Shown: positions 24,601 through 34,210 of the stretch, piece after piece
Layout of the letters: each line of letters starts with the position of its first letter
Numbering within the stretch: position 1 is the stretch's first letter
The notes under the pieces: model-generated
The model's input: the letters and a program-made list of their open reading frames with translations, nothing else
Database searches by the model: none
What the model was told of the DNA's origin: nothing
Assembly (NCBI GenBank): GCA_037783545.1
Contig: JBBELK010000921.1
Span: forward strand, 1,054,001 to 1,118,000
Source: Henricia sp. BOLD:AAB3569
Lineage: Eukaryota > Echinodermata > Asteroidea > Spinulosida > Echinasteridae
Direction: 5' to 3'
Length of the DNA: 64,000 bases
Made by a program: the position numbers and the translations under genes

Positions 24601-27600
24601 TATCAGTAATGTACAGCTACATAGTAAAAAGCATTCAAAAAGCTGTAAAAAGAAGGGTACTGAATGTAGGTTTAACTTTCCGAGACCCCCATCTGAAAGA
24701 ACCTTTATAATCAGACGTGGTGAAGCAACTGCTGAGACAAATGATTGCAGTGCTGATGATAGTGACATTGATAGCATGAGTCAGATATCAGATTTGGATG
24801 AAGTTAATAATGATGTTATTAATAAAGCTGAAGCAGAAGAATTATTAAAGAGTATTTGGAATAAAGTACAAAATCAAGAGAAACAGTATACATCTACCGA
24901 AGAACTGTTCACTGCTGCCGGGATCACTCAAAAAGAATTCGAAAAGGCTAATGAGCTATTGACTAAAAAACTTAGCATTGTGTTAAAGCGTAATCCCCAA
25001 GATGTCTGGGTAAATCAATACAATTCTCACTTGATACGAGCATGGAATGCAAATTTAGATATTCAGTACATCACAGACATTTTTGGCTGCGTGGCATATG
25101 TTGCATCGTACATGTCCAAAGCAGAACGTGAGATGGGAATGCTGTTGAGTCATGTTTCTAGTGAAGCACAGAAAGGAAATCTTGATGCAAAGCAAAGCAT
25201 GAAGGAAGTTGGCTATGCATACTTGCAGAATCGGGAAGTGTCTGCTCAAGAGGCAGTGTATCGTGTGTGTAACTTAAGGTTAAAGGAATGTTCAAGAAAA
25301 GTAGAATTTATACCCCTTGGAGAAAATCCAATAAGAATGAGCTTACCTCTAAAGTTAATTCAAAATAAGTCAGAAGCTGATGATGAAGATATCTGGCTCC
25401 ACAGTAAGATTGATAGATATAAAGCAAGGCCACAGTCGCATGATTTTGATGAAATGTGTCTGGCTTCATTTTGTTCAAATTACAGAATTTTATCCAATAC
25501 AGAAGCACTAAAAGCTCGAAAAGCAAAAGTTAATTCTAATATTCATGAATTACAGAATGGTTTAGGATATATACGGAAGCGTACTCGTACTCAATGTGCA
25601 GTGATTAAATATCCCAGATTTTCCATTTCAAAGACTTCAGAGAAATACTACCAAAGTATCTTGCAGCTTTTCTTGCCTTATCGTATTGATGCACAATTAA
25701 AACCTTTGCACTTTGAAACGTTTGAGGAATTCTATAACATTGCAAGTGTTAAACTTCATGAAAGTGATAATCATACACAACGTGTAAGCTTAATTGTGGA
25801 TACTAATCGTGAAAAATTTGAAGCTAGCATAGAATCTATGGAAGATGTTGAACAGTACTTGCACAAGTTTGGAGCACAGGAGGATGCATGGGCTTTAATT
25901 TCACCAGAGGTTGAATCAGAAAGAATTGAATGTGAAAATGAAAGAGGTCCAGTAAATGAAGGCAGTGAGGATGAGTATGATATTCCTGACCTAAAACGTA
26001 ATGATAAAGAGGCAGAGCAAGGTATTGAATACCATTCACGCAGAATAGCTGTGAATGAAGCTACGTGTTTAATGCGAATGTTAAATGCCAAACAAAAAGA
26101 AGTTTTCTACAAGATCAGAAGGTGGTGTTTAGATAAAGTAAACGGGAAAAAGCCAGAACCTTTCCACGTATTTGTAACAGGAGGAGCAGGTACAGGCAAG
26201 AGTCATTTGATTAAGTGTATTTACAGTGAAGCTGTGCGTATACTTGGACGATCAACGCATAATCCAGATGATGTCACAGTGTTACTAACTGCTCCCACTG
26301 GTGTTGCTGCACACAATATTAATGGTTTAACCCTGCATAGTGCTTTGTCAATTGGAATCAACATATCACTGCCTTATCAACCACTTGGTGATGAGAAAAT
26401 GAGCACCTTGCGTAATGAATTAGGTCAGTTACAAATTATAATCATAGATGAAGTTTCAATGGTTGATCAAAAGATGCTGTGTTACATACATGGGCGACTT
26501 CGACAAATCAAACAAACAAGATTTCAAGATCCTTTTGGTAAAGTGAGTGTGATTGCAGTTGGTGATTTTTATCAATTGCCTCCTGTAAAAGGAAAATCAT
26601 TACATCATAACACTGTTGAATCAGGATTGTGGCATGATAATTTCCAAAAAGTAGAACTGACGGAAATCATGAGACAAAAAGATCAGAAATTTACAGAAGT
26701 TCTAAATGAATTGAGAGTGAAAGTGAAGAAAGATAATTTAAATGATGAGACTATTGCAATTTTGCAAAGTCGTGAAACTGATGAAGACTGTTTTGATGCT
26801 ATTCATATTTATCCAACAAATAAACAGGTTGACAACTACAATGTCCAAGTTTTGCATAAGATATGTGAAAATTGCATTTGTATAGAAGCAAAAGATTTTG
26901 AGAAAGATAGCAGTGGACGATTGAAATTAAAAGAAAAACCTCTGAAATCAAATCGTGGCAGTCTTTGCAGATCATTGTGGCTTGCTATTGGTGCAAGAGT
27001 TATGTTGACAAAAAATATTGATGTGTCAGATGGATTAGTAAATGGTGCATTTGGAACTGTTACTCATATTGAAATGTTGCCTGATCAATTGGACACCGAA
27101 TATATCAAAGTAAGATTTGACAATGAAAATGTAGGCTCAAAACTTAAGAGACAGGTGGTGGCAATAAATGATACTGATTCGGTTTTAATTAAGATTCAAG
27201 AAGAATCTATTGGCAAGAAATGCACAAGGAGACAATTTCCGCTGAAACTTGCATGGGCATGTACAGTACATAAAGTACAAGGTATGACAGTGAGTAAAGC
27301 AGTAGTATGCCTGAATCGTACATTTGCAGCAGGTCAAGCATATGTTGGTTTAAGTCGTGTGACATCATTAAATGGACTTGTTATTGAGGGGTTTGATCCT
27401 AAATATGTGTATTGTGATAAATCAGTTACTGAAGCTTTGGATATCATGCCTGCATTTGTTACCAGTACTTTGCAGCAAAATATAACAGATACAATGACTA
27501 ATGCATGTACTGTAGTAACCCTTCATAATGTACAAGGCTTAAGAGCACACGTTTTAGACATGGAATCCCAATGTGAAATAATGCAGTCTGATTTTATTTG

Positions 27601-28153
27601 CCTAACGGAGACATGGGTTGAATCTGAACAAGTAAGTCAGTTCCACATGGAAAATTTCAAGTGCTATCATCAAGTAAGAGGTATGTCATATAATGCGTCC
27701 ATGAAACATTTGCAGGAACAGAGGCATGGTGGTGTTGCAGTGTTTGGCAAGAAAAGCAGATCTTTTAGTAGATTGAATATACCAGTACAGAATATTGAGT
27801 ATATTGCATTTCATGTAATTTCTAACATATCAATTGTAATTGTTGTTATTTATCGACCATCATCATATGGCATTCAATATTTTGTTAACAATTTGATTAA
27901 GTTGGTTAGTGAAATAAATAAGATCAGCAACAGATGCATTGTCATGGGTGATTTTAATGACAATATCCTTGATAGGGAATCGTCAATTGAAATAGAAATG
28001 AAAGAGCAAGGATATAGCCAATGTGTAAAAGAGCCAACTACAGAGAATGGAACACTAATAGATCACATCTATGTACGGGGTTTGACTGATGTTGAAACAT
28101 CTGTAATACCTACATATTATAGTTACCATGAAAGTGTTCAATTTCGTTACTAA
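18641..28153 (+). CDS. Helentron-type Helitron polyprotein (PHD, C76-like and OTU proteases, Rep, Pif1 helicase, EEP nuclease)
   Basis: A single uninterrupted ORF of 3,170 codons. The first ATG is at 18641; the frame is open from 18575, but the only earlier start-like codon is GTG at 18596. The second ATG (18644) has the better context. Domains, numbered from 18641: basic N-terminus; PHD finger about 232-280 (CWLCDKE..WYHVSC..WICCKC); C76/tegument-type cysteine protease about 535-690, with Gln539, Cys552 (SGKQC) and Asp679-x-His681 (FDSHSRD); OTU protease about 845-970 (DGNCFFR, Cys852, His964); basic NLS-like stretch about 1025-1055; 17 repeats 1098-1407; Cys-rich DUF6570-like region about 1435-1575; Helitron N region and Rep, with His1942-x-His1944 (GSPHTH) and Tyr2153/Tyr2157 (AYVASYMSK); Pif1-like SF1 helicase from about 2480 (Walker A GGAGTGKS 2514-2521, IIIDEVSM, GLSR); EEP nuclease about 2955-3167 (LTETW, YRPSS, GDFND, TLIDHIYV). 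All key residues I can check are present. Inferred role: rolling-circle-like transposition. Confidence 0.93.
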   Translation: MMEYFDTVECRQSKVKPYVDENEIMMLFYKQVSVPKKIQMRRETKECRNKLLEEKQKKVSALKRTRKNGLSRVGKVNGISWLKEHGWRKYCGKGKVLDYVEEEIQRNGRKRPSRRYKRKLRRQEFKKSHNIRKGGKIIEKRMMSKVERLQNDKSQKRVFSHTKRSLHKVTKCLKNIQKSTSKRKRCKINVEKKHCHEKKRVKNNCKPSTTQKYERQSSDINDETAVTVTEECWLCDKEIGCYEAKVQCSCSLWYHVSCMGFNTSHRALANKSVVWICCKCRENNYSQSLHHYLDIPVTMTLYEQTLANSLQETTMDQEKSGTEENKSCTKEIRTNQLRCARKIIKAKAYRRNEVKENSKKQMQYQSQDLTKTDKNEHCIEHGIMTKTNISCGSKQSTCTCSNVTNKHMTLTCGVQSRQTGGYSLRSKKEAKATHGAKENAEVETQNNDSLKPDQNVQYTFQSRSRVSHANAEVKEKITSKRKLRNVTSSSSDGTCSAKRKLTSVEVNDKETTMQAGIKCSHNSKCSALQTFNVQGSYHQGHAKFGLNSGKQCVANSLCSMMYSQVKELKDWTCHDMDLVLNTGDELYGHLSQSSTMHNDFLLINELPNELCVFNHHFSMIYHESVCGTFGMNLSLLEFNMITLNDALEQTLQQYNACFICFKGNTFAAIAESGIYYIFDSHSRDHNGCQVSEGRSLIKSAATLQDVHRYCTDLGRSMNVTDNDQFEITGVMMDKINEKSGGKVNVHDKKNQRSKQDGELKNQRVEDFAGISNNLSMNTGDVECVNEGSDVEMTEVPQMTSFKFVPLRHEHKFALSRKVGIAHITSNDDEIPQQCNHMGQPACTKNIRGDGNCFFRAVSYAISGSERNHMRLRLAAVNHLLKYEDQYKSFLPEEFTNVEEYVLKRKVMCSGVWATEIEIMSLAHFFETDIYTYSNRWLIFSGKVSEVGTVTSDAGIYLVHTEQIHYDVVLSVNELIINNCNALIEPILDNGGCSKENNTHKTGQESYNVKSDVKSVSKDIAAGKGVIKKRRCRTNLRSKRKIDRQRKKKKNDDEANMSNLLGCVDEDNVKSTAKKLYDKLNYHGNPVFKKQKSDSVMSKYHTDVDYKKMVTGSQKQKYHTDAGYKSKKIITQKDKYHGDANYKSKKIQSVKDKYHQDANYKMEHMQKQKDKYHGDANYKSKKIQSVKDKYHQDANYKTEHMQKQKDKYHGDANYKSKKIQSLKDKYHQDANYKMEHMQKQKDKYHGDANYKRKKIETVKAKYHGDAKYKRKIIGAQKGKYHGDVNYKRQVIKRQKGKYHGDVNYKRQVIETQKGKYHGDVNYKRKVIETQKGKYHGDVNYKRKVIQAQKGKYHGNKSYRQKQRQARNTKYHRNAYYRKKSIQAIKLINKNKYNTDDNYRKDKVKMSKERQLKVKTMKTHIQTVIDNFKKKTESGPDCICAVCQRLLFQSQVKKCIKDKYKYFQYICDQYLHECNEDCNMPCDLARSNRGTLWICYTCHRKLIANRVPAEACMNNLCLTDIPEELQRLNSLEQHLIARNIAFMKIVNRPKGGQKGIYGPCVCVPSNTTETVQKLPRCANDNDMIRIKLKRKLSYKGYHEYQYVNRWHVEQALLYLKTNNKWYHDIEIEDDWANHVPECLNDQDEEVENNVEIKNEDISIKNEDESDVEDDDEDRLCGVQLDTCLQPANVGQEVLDQYFDEIFCVAPCEGNNPVRLLMEEGNEAKCFPTLFPTGTPIFKDERNVRITLGRYLHNRLMNADHRFARNTDYIFYAQYLSEIHQVMSSVSIALRKGSAKTREGKSLTSAMLNNKEKLRDMLKSDKGYKFLKPIRGTPPYWQCAHRDVLAMITQLGLPTWFCSFSSADMRWSEVIGTIMKQQGDTRNVDELDWNDKCLLLRSNPVTAARMFDKRFHVFLKEVIMSEARPIGKVKDYFYRVEFQQRGSPHTHCLFWIEDAPKLDTDSDEDVIAFIDRYISCNLPSKDEDEELHEIISNVQLHSKKHSKSCKKKGTECRFNFPRPPSERTFIIRRGEATAETNDCSADDSDIDSMSQISDLDEVNNDVINKAEAEELLKSIWNKVQNQEKQYTSTEELFTAAGITQKEFEKANELLTKKLSIVLKRNPQDVWVNQYNSHLIRAWNANLDIQYITDIFGCVAYVASYMSKAEREMGMLLSHVSSEAQKGNLDAKQSMKEVGYAYLQNREVSAQEAVYRVCNLRLKECSRKVEFIPLGENPIRMSLPLKLIQNKSEADDEDIWLHSKIDRYKARPQSHDFDEMCLASFCSNYRILSNTEALKARKAKVNSNIHELQNGLGYIRKRTRTQCAVIKYPRFSISKTSEKYYQSILQLFLPYRIDAQLKPLHFETFEEFYNIASVKLHESDNHTQRVSLIVDTNREKFEASIESMEDVEQYLHKFGAQEDAWALISPEVESERIECENERGPVNEGSEDEYDIPDLKRNDKEAEQGIEYHSRRIAVNEATCLMRMLNAKQKEVFYKIRRWCLDKVNGKKPEPFHVFVTGGAGTGKSHLIKCIYSEAVRILGRSTHNPDDVTVLLTAPTGVAAHNINGLTLHSALSIGINISLPYQPLGDEKMSTLRNELGQLQIIIIDEVSMVDQKMLCYIHGRLRQIKQTRFQDPFGKVSVIAVGDFYQLPPVKGKSLHHNTVESGLWHDNFQKVELTEIMRQKDQKFTEVLNELRVKVKKDNLNDETIAILQSRETDEDCFDAIHIYPTNKQVDNYNVQVLHKICENCICIEAKDFEKDSSGRLKLKEKPLKSNRGSLCRSLWLAIGARVMLTKNIDVSDGLVNGAFGTVTHIEMLPDQLDTEYIKVRFDNENVGSKLKRQVVAINDTDSVLIKIQEESIGKKCTRRQFPLKLAWACTVHKVQGMTVSKAVVCLNRTFAAGQAYVGLSRVTSLNGLVIEGFDPKYVYCDKSVTEALDIMPAFVTSTLQQNITDTMTNACTVVTLHNVQGLRAHVLDMESQCEIMQSDFICLTETWVESEQVSQFHMENFKCYHQVRGMSYNASMKHLQEQRHGGVAVFGKKSRSFSRLNIPVQNIEYIAFHVISNISIVIVVIYRPSSYGIQYFVNNLIKLVSEINKISNRCIVMGDFNDNILDRESSIEIEMKEQGYSQCVKEPTTENGTLIDHIYVRGLTDVETSVIPTYYSYHESVQFRY
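21932..22861 (+). repeat. 17 coding tandem repeats of 18 codons (KYHGDANYK type)
   Basis: Inside the Helentron ORF, units of the form KYHGDANYKSKKIQSVKD follow each other 17 times. All are 18 residues except unit 16 (22 residues). Lys-Tyr-His at positions 1-3 and Tyr-Lys at 8-9 are almost invariant, and later units degenerate (KYHGNKSYR, KYNTDDNYR). Units 3-8 alternate two types (..SKKIQSVKD and ..EHMQKQKD), a sign of 36-codon duplication. The stretch is strongly basic, so DNA or RNA binding is plausible but unproven. Confidence 0.92.
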
Positions 28154-28780
28154 TCATCTATACGTTTTTACATAGCTGTCACATTAACTAAATGTATGTC
28201 AGGATTTCGTGCAGTGCAAGATGCAGCAACAAATATCAAAGTTGAAGCAATAATTTCTTTTAAATATTTGAAAAACTTTAAATAAAAGAGATAGTCAAGA
28301 AGAGATACTAGTGAAGAAGACACCCAAGATGAGAAATGCATGATTTTCAAAACAAAATATTTTGTTCAACACATCATTGATCTTGAAGCTTTGTCAGTTT
28401 TACAAATTAATGACTTAAAAAGTAATGACATCACACCAACAACGACATGTTTGGAAGTTATTCACCAGAGGGGTTAAAATAATGAAGAGCTTAATAATAT
28501 TTAGAATGTGCAACAGGTCCACAGTCTGTATCCGATATAACTGACATTTATATTTTATATTTAGTTGATTTTACAGTTATACATGTATGATTTTGTTTTT
28601 ATTTACTAGCTCAAAAACGCAATCAAGATAACCATATTCCTGCTTCTACTGAGGAACAACCAAAACACCAAAACTGTCCCAGAAAACCCCGCCCCTCCAG
28701 CCCATCAACACGGACATCAAACAAATGACCTTAAAATGAATTGAACTGGGAATTGTCTTGAACTGTAGCTGTCATAACTG
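28154..28780. other. 3' flank of Helentron ORF
   Basis: AT-rich, no ORF. AATAAA occurs at about 28281 (TTTAAATAAAAGAG), 128 bp past the stop, and could serve for polyadenylation. The run from 28610 (CTCAAAAACGCAATCAAGAT) becomes richer in C and leads into the minisatellite. Confidence 0.5.
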
Positions 28781-31075
28781 CATCAATCAAGTGAGCTCAT
28801 GCCATTTCATCTCCAGCTTATATTGGCTGGGGATTGTCTTTACTACCTGCCATGGATTACGCCATTCATCTGGGCTCATGACATTTGACATCACCAGGTT
28901 TTATTGACTGGGGATTGTCTTCAGTACCTGCCATGGACTACATCATTCAACCGAGCTCACGTCGTTTCAACTCCAGCTTGTATTGGCTCAGGATTGTCTT
29001 CAGTATTGGCATGGACTATGGCATTCATCTGAGCTCATGTCATTTCATATCCAGCTTGTATTGGCTGGGGATTGTCTTCAGTACCTGCCATGGACTATGC
29101 CATTCATCTGAGCTTATGCCATTTCATCTCCAGCTTGTATTGGCTGGGGATGGTCTTCAGTACCTGCCATGGACTATGCCATTCATCTGAGTTCATGCCA
29201 TTTCATCTCCAGCTTGAATTAGCTAGGGATGGTCTTCAGTACCTGCCATGGACTATGCCATTCATCTGAGCTCATGCCATTTCATCTCCAGCTTGTATTG
29301 GCTGGGGATTGTCTTCAGTACCTGCCATGGACTATGCCATTCATCTGAGCTCATGCCATTTCATCTTCAGCTTGTATGCCATTCATCTGAGCTCATGCCA
29401 TTTCATCTCCAGCTTGTATTGGCTGGGGATCATCTTCAGTACCTGCCATGGACTATGCCATTCATCTGAGCTTATGCCATTTCATCTCCAGCTTGTATTG
29501 GCTGGGTATTGTCTTCAGTACCTGCCATGGACTATGCCATTCATTTGAACTCATGCCATTTCATCTCCAGCTTGTATTGACTGGGGATGGTCTTCAGTAC
29601 GTGCCATGGACTATGCCATTCATCTGAGCTCATGCCATTTCATCTCCAGCTTGTATTGGCTGGGGATGGTCTTCAGTACGTGCCATGGACTATGCCATTC
29701 ATCTGAGCTCATGCCATTTCATCTCCAGGCTGTATTGGCTGACGATTGTCTTCAGTAGCTGCCATGGACTATGTAATTCATCTGAGCTCATGCCATTTCA
29801 TCTCCAGCTTGTATTGGCTGGGGATGGTCTTCAGTACGTGCCATGGACTATGCCATTCATCTGAGCTTATGCCATTTCATCTCCAGCTTGTATTGGCTGG
29901 GGATGGTCTTCAGTACCTGCCATGGACTATGCCATTCATCTGAGCTTATGCCATTTCATCTCCAGCTTGTATTGGCTGGGTATTGTCTTCAGTACCTGCC
30001 ATGGACTATGCCATTCATTTGAACTCATGCCATTTCATCTCCAGCTTGTATTGGCTGGGGATGGTCTTCAGTACGTGCCATGGACTATGCCATTCATCTG
30101 AGCTCATGCCATTTCATCTCCAGCTTGTGTTGGCTGGGGATGGTCTTCAGTACGTGCCATGGACTATGCCATTCATCTGAGCTCATGCCATTTCATCTCC
30201 AGGCTGTATTGGCTGACGATTGTCTTCAGTAGCTGCCATGGACTATGTAATTCATCTGAGCTCATGCCATTTCATCTCCAGCTTGTATTGGCTGGGGATT
30301 GTCTTCAGTACCTGCCATGGACTATGCCATTCATCTGAGCTCATGCCATTTCATCTGCAGCTTGTATTAGCTGGGGATGGTCTTCAGTACCTGCCATGTA
30401 CTATGCCATTCATCTGAGCTCATGCCATTTCATCTCCAGCTTGTATTGGCTGGGGATGGTCTTAAGTACCTGCCATGGACTATACCATTCATTTGAGCTC
30501 ATGCCACTTCATCTCCAGCTTGTATTGGCTGGGGATGGTCTTCAGTACGTGCCATGGACTATGCCATTCATCTGAGCTCATGCCATTTCATCTCCAGCTT
30601 GTATTGGCTGGGGATGGTCTTCAGTACGTGCCATGGACTATGCCATTCATCTGAGCTGATGCCATTTCATCTCCAGCTTGTATTGGCTGGGGATGGTCTT
30701 CAGTACGTGCCATGGACTATGCCATTCATCTGAGCCCATGCCATTTCATCTCCGGCTTGTATTGGCTGGGGATGGTCTTCAGTACGTGCCATGGACTATG
30801 CCATTCATCTGAGCTCATGCCATTTCATCTCCAGCTTGTATTGGCTGGGGATGGTCTTCAGTACGTGCCATGGACTATGCCATTCATCTGAGCTGATGCC
30901 ATTTCATCTCCAGCTTGTATTGGCTGGGGATGGTCTTCAGTACGTGCCATGGACTATGCCATTCATCTGAGCTGATGCCATTTCATCTCCAGGCTGTATT
31001 GGCTGACGATTGTCTTCAGTAGCTGCCATGGACTATGTCATTCATCTGAGCTCATGCCATTTCATCTCCAGGTTG
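28781..31075. repeat. 79-bp minisatellite, about 28 copies
   Basis: The unit contains TTGGCTGGGGATGGTCTTCA, TGCCATGGACTATGCCATTC and ATCTGAGCTCATGCC. The period is 79 bp, and the first few units are more diverged. A variant unit (GGCTGTATTGGCTGACGATT with CAGTAGCTGCC) recurs at about 29728, 30202 and 30992, i.e. 6 and 10 units apart, so larger blocks were copied. One unit near 29378 is truncated. Short ORFs across it are frame artefacts (79 is not a multiple of 3). It lies about 630 bp after the Helentron stop and probably belongs to its 3' region. Confidence 0.92.
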
Positions 31076-31204
31076 TTATATTGGCTGGTAATTATCTTGA
31101 GGATTATTCATGGATGACAGTGTATGCAAGGGCACCTCAATTGTGAACATTATGGTGTATTTTAATGTTTAGTGCTTTGAATTATGTAAGTGATATACAA
31201 TGTG

Positions 31205-31375
31205 CACGCTATGGCATAATGGTGTGTTGCATCAAACTCAAATTCCTGTGCCATAGAGCTGGAATGTAGGTTTAAATCCTGGCCACAGCCCACAGCCAAT
31301 GATGACACTTGTGGCCCTTGAGCAAGTCTTTTTTTATTATTGCTTAAATATACAAAGATGTAATTTGATTGTCTT
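31205..31375 (+). mobile_element. tRNA-derived SINE fragment
   Basis: A-box-like TGGCATAATGGTG at 31212-31224 and B-box-like GGTTTAAATCC at 31269-31279 are followed by GTGGCCCTTGAGCAAG (31311-31326). That last motif is known from the conserved central domain of many deuterostome and fish SINEs. The tail is TTATTATTGCTTAAATATAC. No flanking duplication could be fixed. Confidence 0.6.
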
Positions 31376-32100
31376 GAAAACAATTGGTTACCCTTCTCAG
31401 TCCCACTCATATCGTAAAGAGACTGTTAAATCCGGTTTTGTTTCGGTGTGCGGGTGTGTGTGAGAGGCGGATTTCTTTGGTTCAATGGGCAATATACGTA
31501 CAAAATTGCAATCAACTAACAAAACAAGCTTTTTATACTTTCCATGTTAAAATATAAACAATATCTATTTTATTAACTCCAAAGGTTTCACTCCATTTAC
31601 GCCCAGTTCTGTACTGACAGTCAATGAAAACAATTGGTTACCCCTCCCAGTCCCACTCACATCGTAAAGAAACTGGTAATTCCAGTTTTGTTTCGGTGTC
31701 TGTGTGTGAGAGAGAGGCGGATTTCTTTGGGTTTAATGGGCAATATACGTAACAAAATTGCAGTCGACTAACAAAACAAGATTTTTAATACTTTCTATGT
31801 TAAAATATAAACAATATGTAAAATAACTTTTTTATTCAGTTCCAAGGCTTCATTCCACTTATGCCCAGGAGCCAATTTCATAAAACATGTTAGCACTCGA
31901 TTTTTGATTAAGCGGCCGATGGCATTTCATAAAAGAATTAAGCAGTCGTTTTTTGCTTAAAGCCCTTATTTATCAAGCCAAATCGCATGCTAATGCCGTC
32001 GCTTGAGCAAATTTTCGTGCTACGCTTAATCAAACATTTTGATTAAGCATAACATGTTTTATGAAATTGGCCCAAGATCTGTACTGACAGTCATGAAAAC
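31376..32100. repeat. Tandem duplication of about 250 bp, second copy split by a MITE
   Basis: Copy 1 (31376-31625) and copy 2 (31626-32100) both start AAAACAATTGGTTACCC and end CTGTACTGACAGTCA. They share GAGGCGGATTTCTTTGG and ATGGGCAATATACGTA. Copy 2 is longer because of the element at 31869-32073, so copy 1 acts as its empty site. Confidence 0.85.
31869..32073. mobile_element. 205-bp MITE with GCCAATTTCATAAAACATGT termini
   Basis: Left GCCAATTTCATAAAACATGT (continuing TA) and right TAACATGTTTTATGAAATTG are inverse copies. The interior repeats GATTAAGC/GCTTAATC motifs. The duplicated copy at 31605-31612 reads GCCCAGTTCTG without it. The target duplication is short or absent (AG at most). 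Confidence 0.8.
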
Positions 32101-33734
32101 GCATCACCCTTAAGATTGGAAAATAGAACGTGTGAAAAAAATAAGAAATGCAAACACATTGAAGCGTGAAATTTACCAGTCTGAATACTCCGACTATTGT
32201 ACCTAGACTTAATGAATACAGTGGAATGCATTATACATCACAAATTGCCAAGATACCGGTGATGCGTTTTTGTTGACTATCGGTATATTTATTTATAATA
32301 CCTGTAACGTAATTAGGCAGTTCATACTTTTCAATTTTTAGTAAGATATAAGTGCTTATCATTTATGTCAAGTCAAGACAAAGCCAATTGTGCATTGCTG
32401 TATTATTTAATGCTATGTAATAGGTGGGGAAAAACACACAAAACTCATGCGAGAAATTAAGAAAAGCTCTTTGCAATTAATTTCCGTATCTTTTTGATTG
32501 TTTATTACTTGTAAATGGGCTATTTCACAATAAGTGGTCATTTGAGTAAATTACAGTATAACCCATCCTAGATAACTTTATCAGTGCAAATACATGTTAT
32601 GAGTGATTTTATATGATGGGTAATATGAAGGACAAGCTACAAAACTATTTTTACATAATTCTACGAGTTATTCGTTTTGAATTTCTCTATTTACATGCAC
32701 TTTTAACACCATTAATTTAAGTGGAATCATTTGTTGATGATGCATTATTGTGGTGAATTTGGTGATCAATCATGGATATATAGTGTTCAACAATATTGTG
32801 AAACTTGGGTTGGTGTAATTCGGTCGAAAAACGTTAATTTTATGAACATTTCAAAATAAAGTGGATTTCCTGTTAAATAAAATATGGTAATGTCCCCTCC
32901 AGGACAAGGTATTCATGACAATGGAATAGTTTGGAAATATGTACTCACAAGTATGTTTGTATCATCTACAGGACACATTTGATGGAGTAAATATGACAAT
33001 TTGATCGTGGGAGAGATTTGAGTAAATATTATCAAGATCATATTCAGGGTTGTGGAAAATCCGTTAAACATTTGTCCTCTCCAGGACAGCAGTTAATTGT
33101 AATATAACATGTCAACCATGATTGAAATATTTTATGTTATGTTTGTAAAATTAACAGTACCATTCCTTCTAACAGGACATTGCATGGCATTACCATTTCA
33201 ACATTTCGTCTGCTCATTATATTGTGATATTCTGTGTTTAACAAAATTTCCTCTCCAGACAACCAATTACAAATCATGATTTCATTGGAAAAAATAGACA
33301 TGTTAACCATAATGCCACGCTCTGATATTTTAGGAATTTTTAGTATACATCCTGAAGTTTTTAGATCAACAGAGTTTTTCTGAGTTGGACAATTTTGAAA
33401 TTTGACCCCCATTTGCCAGTGAGACTGAAAGTGTACACTTATTGTGAAATAGCCTAAATACGTAGTACTTAGTAATTTGTAGGATCCAACAGCAGTGAAC
33501 CTCGAAATGTCAATGCTTTTTTAAAGAGCTCGTCCTAGGTTATTTGGTTATTTCATTTCACTTGTGGTTAGGCACCATACTAGACGTTGTGTTCACGTAC
33601 TACTCGACTATTGATTGTCATTGCAATTAATCTTATCTGTGAATATTAAATAAGCATACATGTATTTGTTAAAATATGATTGGATTAAGATCATCTATTG
33701 TCCAACAGAACTGTAATCACAAATGAAATGGCTC
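32101..33734. other. AT-rich stretch with weak diverged tandem motif
   Basis: No gene recognised. Between about 32890 and 33260, CTCCAGGACA-like motifs recur at uneven 70-110-bp steps (32898, 32969, 33078, 33170, 33252), possibly an old minisatellite. Confidence 0.4.
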
Positions 33735-33736
33735 TA

Positions 33737-33913
33737 CAGTGAAACTTATAGTGGCCACCCTCGGGACCGTAAAAAAAGTGGCAACTATAAAGAGGTGGCC
33801 TTTTTATAGAGGTTGCTTAAGCATTATACACATGGCATTTGGGACCAAAGGTGGGTGGCCACTATATGTAGGTGGCCTGTTTATCAAGGTGGTCTCAATA
33901 GCAGGTTTCACTG
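33737..33913. mobile_element. 177-bp Tc1/mariner-type (pogo-like) MITE, TA target site
   Basis: Termini CAGTGAAAC at the left and GTTTCACTG at the right are each bordered by TA (33735-33736 and 33914-33915). The inside holds repeated GGTGGCC/GTGGCCAC and TATAGAGGTGGCC blocks, typical of small pogo/Tigger-like MITEs. No transposase. Confidence 0.8.
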
Positions 33914-34070
33914 TACTTCCATTAAATACACCGAAAAATAACTTCGTCTTCGACGGGAAGTAGAGATTAGTGGGACCAAGCATATAGCTTCTTAAATTAA
34001 AGACATGCTGTGAAATTGTTCAAATATTTATTAAATCAATTTTATTTTGTATTTTTGTTATTATAACACA

Positions 34071-34210
34071 TGGGTTCTAATTCATAGAGCCAACTTAGAA
34101 ACATTCCTAAATAAACATTCTTAACTCATGTTGTTAAAGATAGGACAAATTAGGTTTATTGTTCCTAAATCCACTTAAGAATGTGTTTAACTTTTGTCAA
34201 ATAGGACCCA
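34071..34210. mobile_element. 140-bp hairpin MITE, TGGGT(T/C)CTA termini
   Basis: Left TGGGTTCTAATTCATAG and right TTGTCAAATAGGACCCA are inverse copies. Inner ACATTCTTAA and TTAAGAATGT also pair. The flanks AACACA and TGTTA extend the palindrome. Confidence 0.6.

Noticed and set aside
28885-30417. Serial short ORFs with AMDYAIHLSSCHFISSLYWL
   Set aside because: They are translations of the 79-bp minisatellite, whose period is not a multiple of three.
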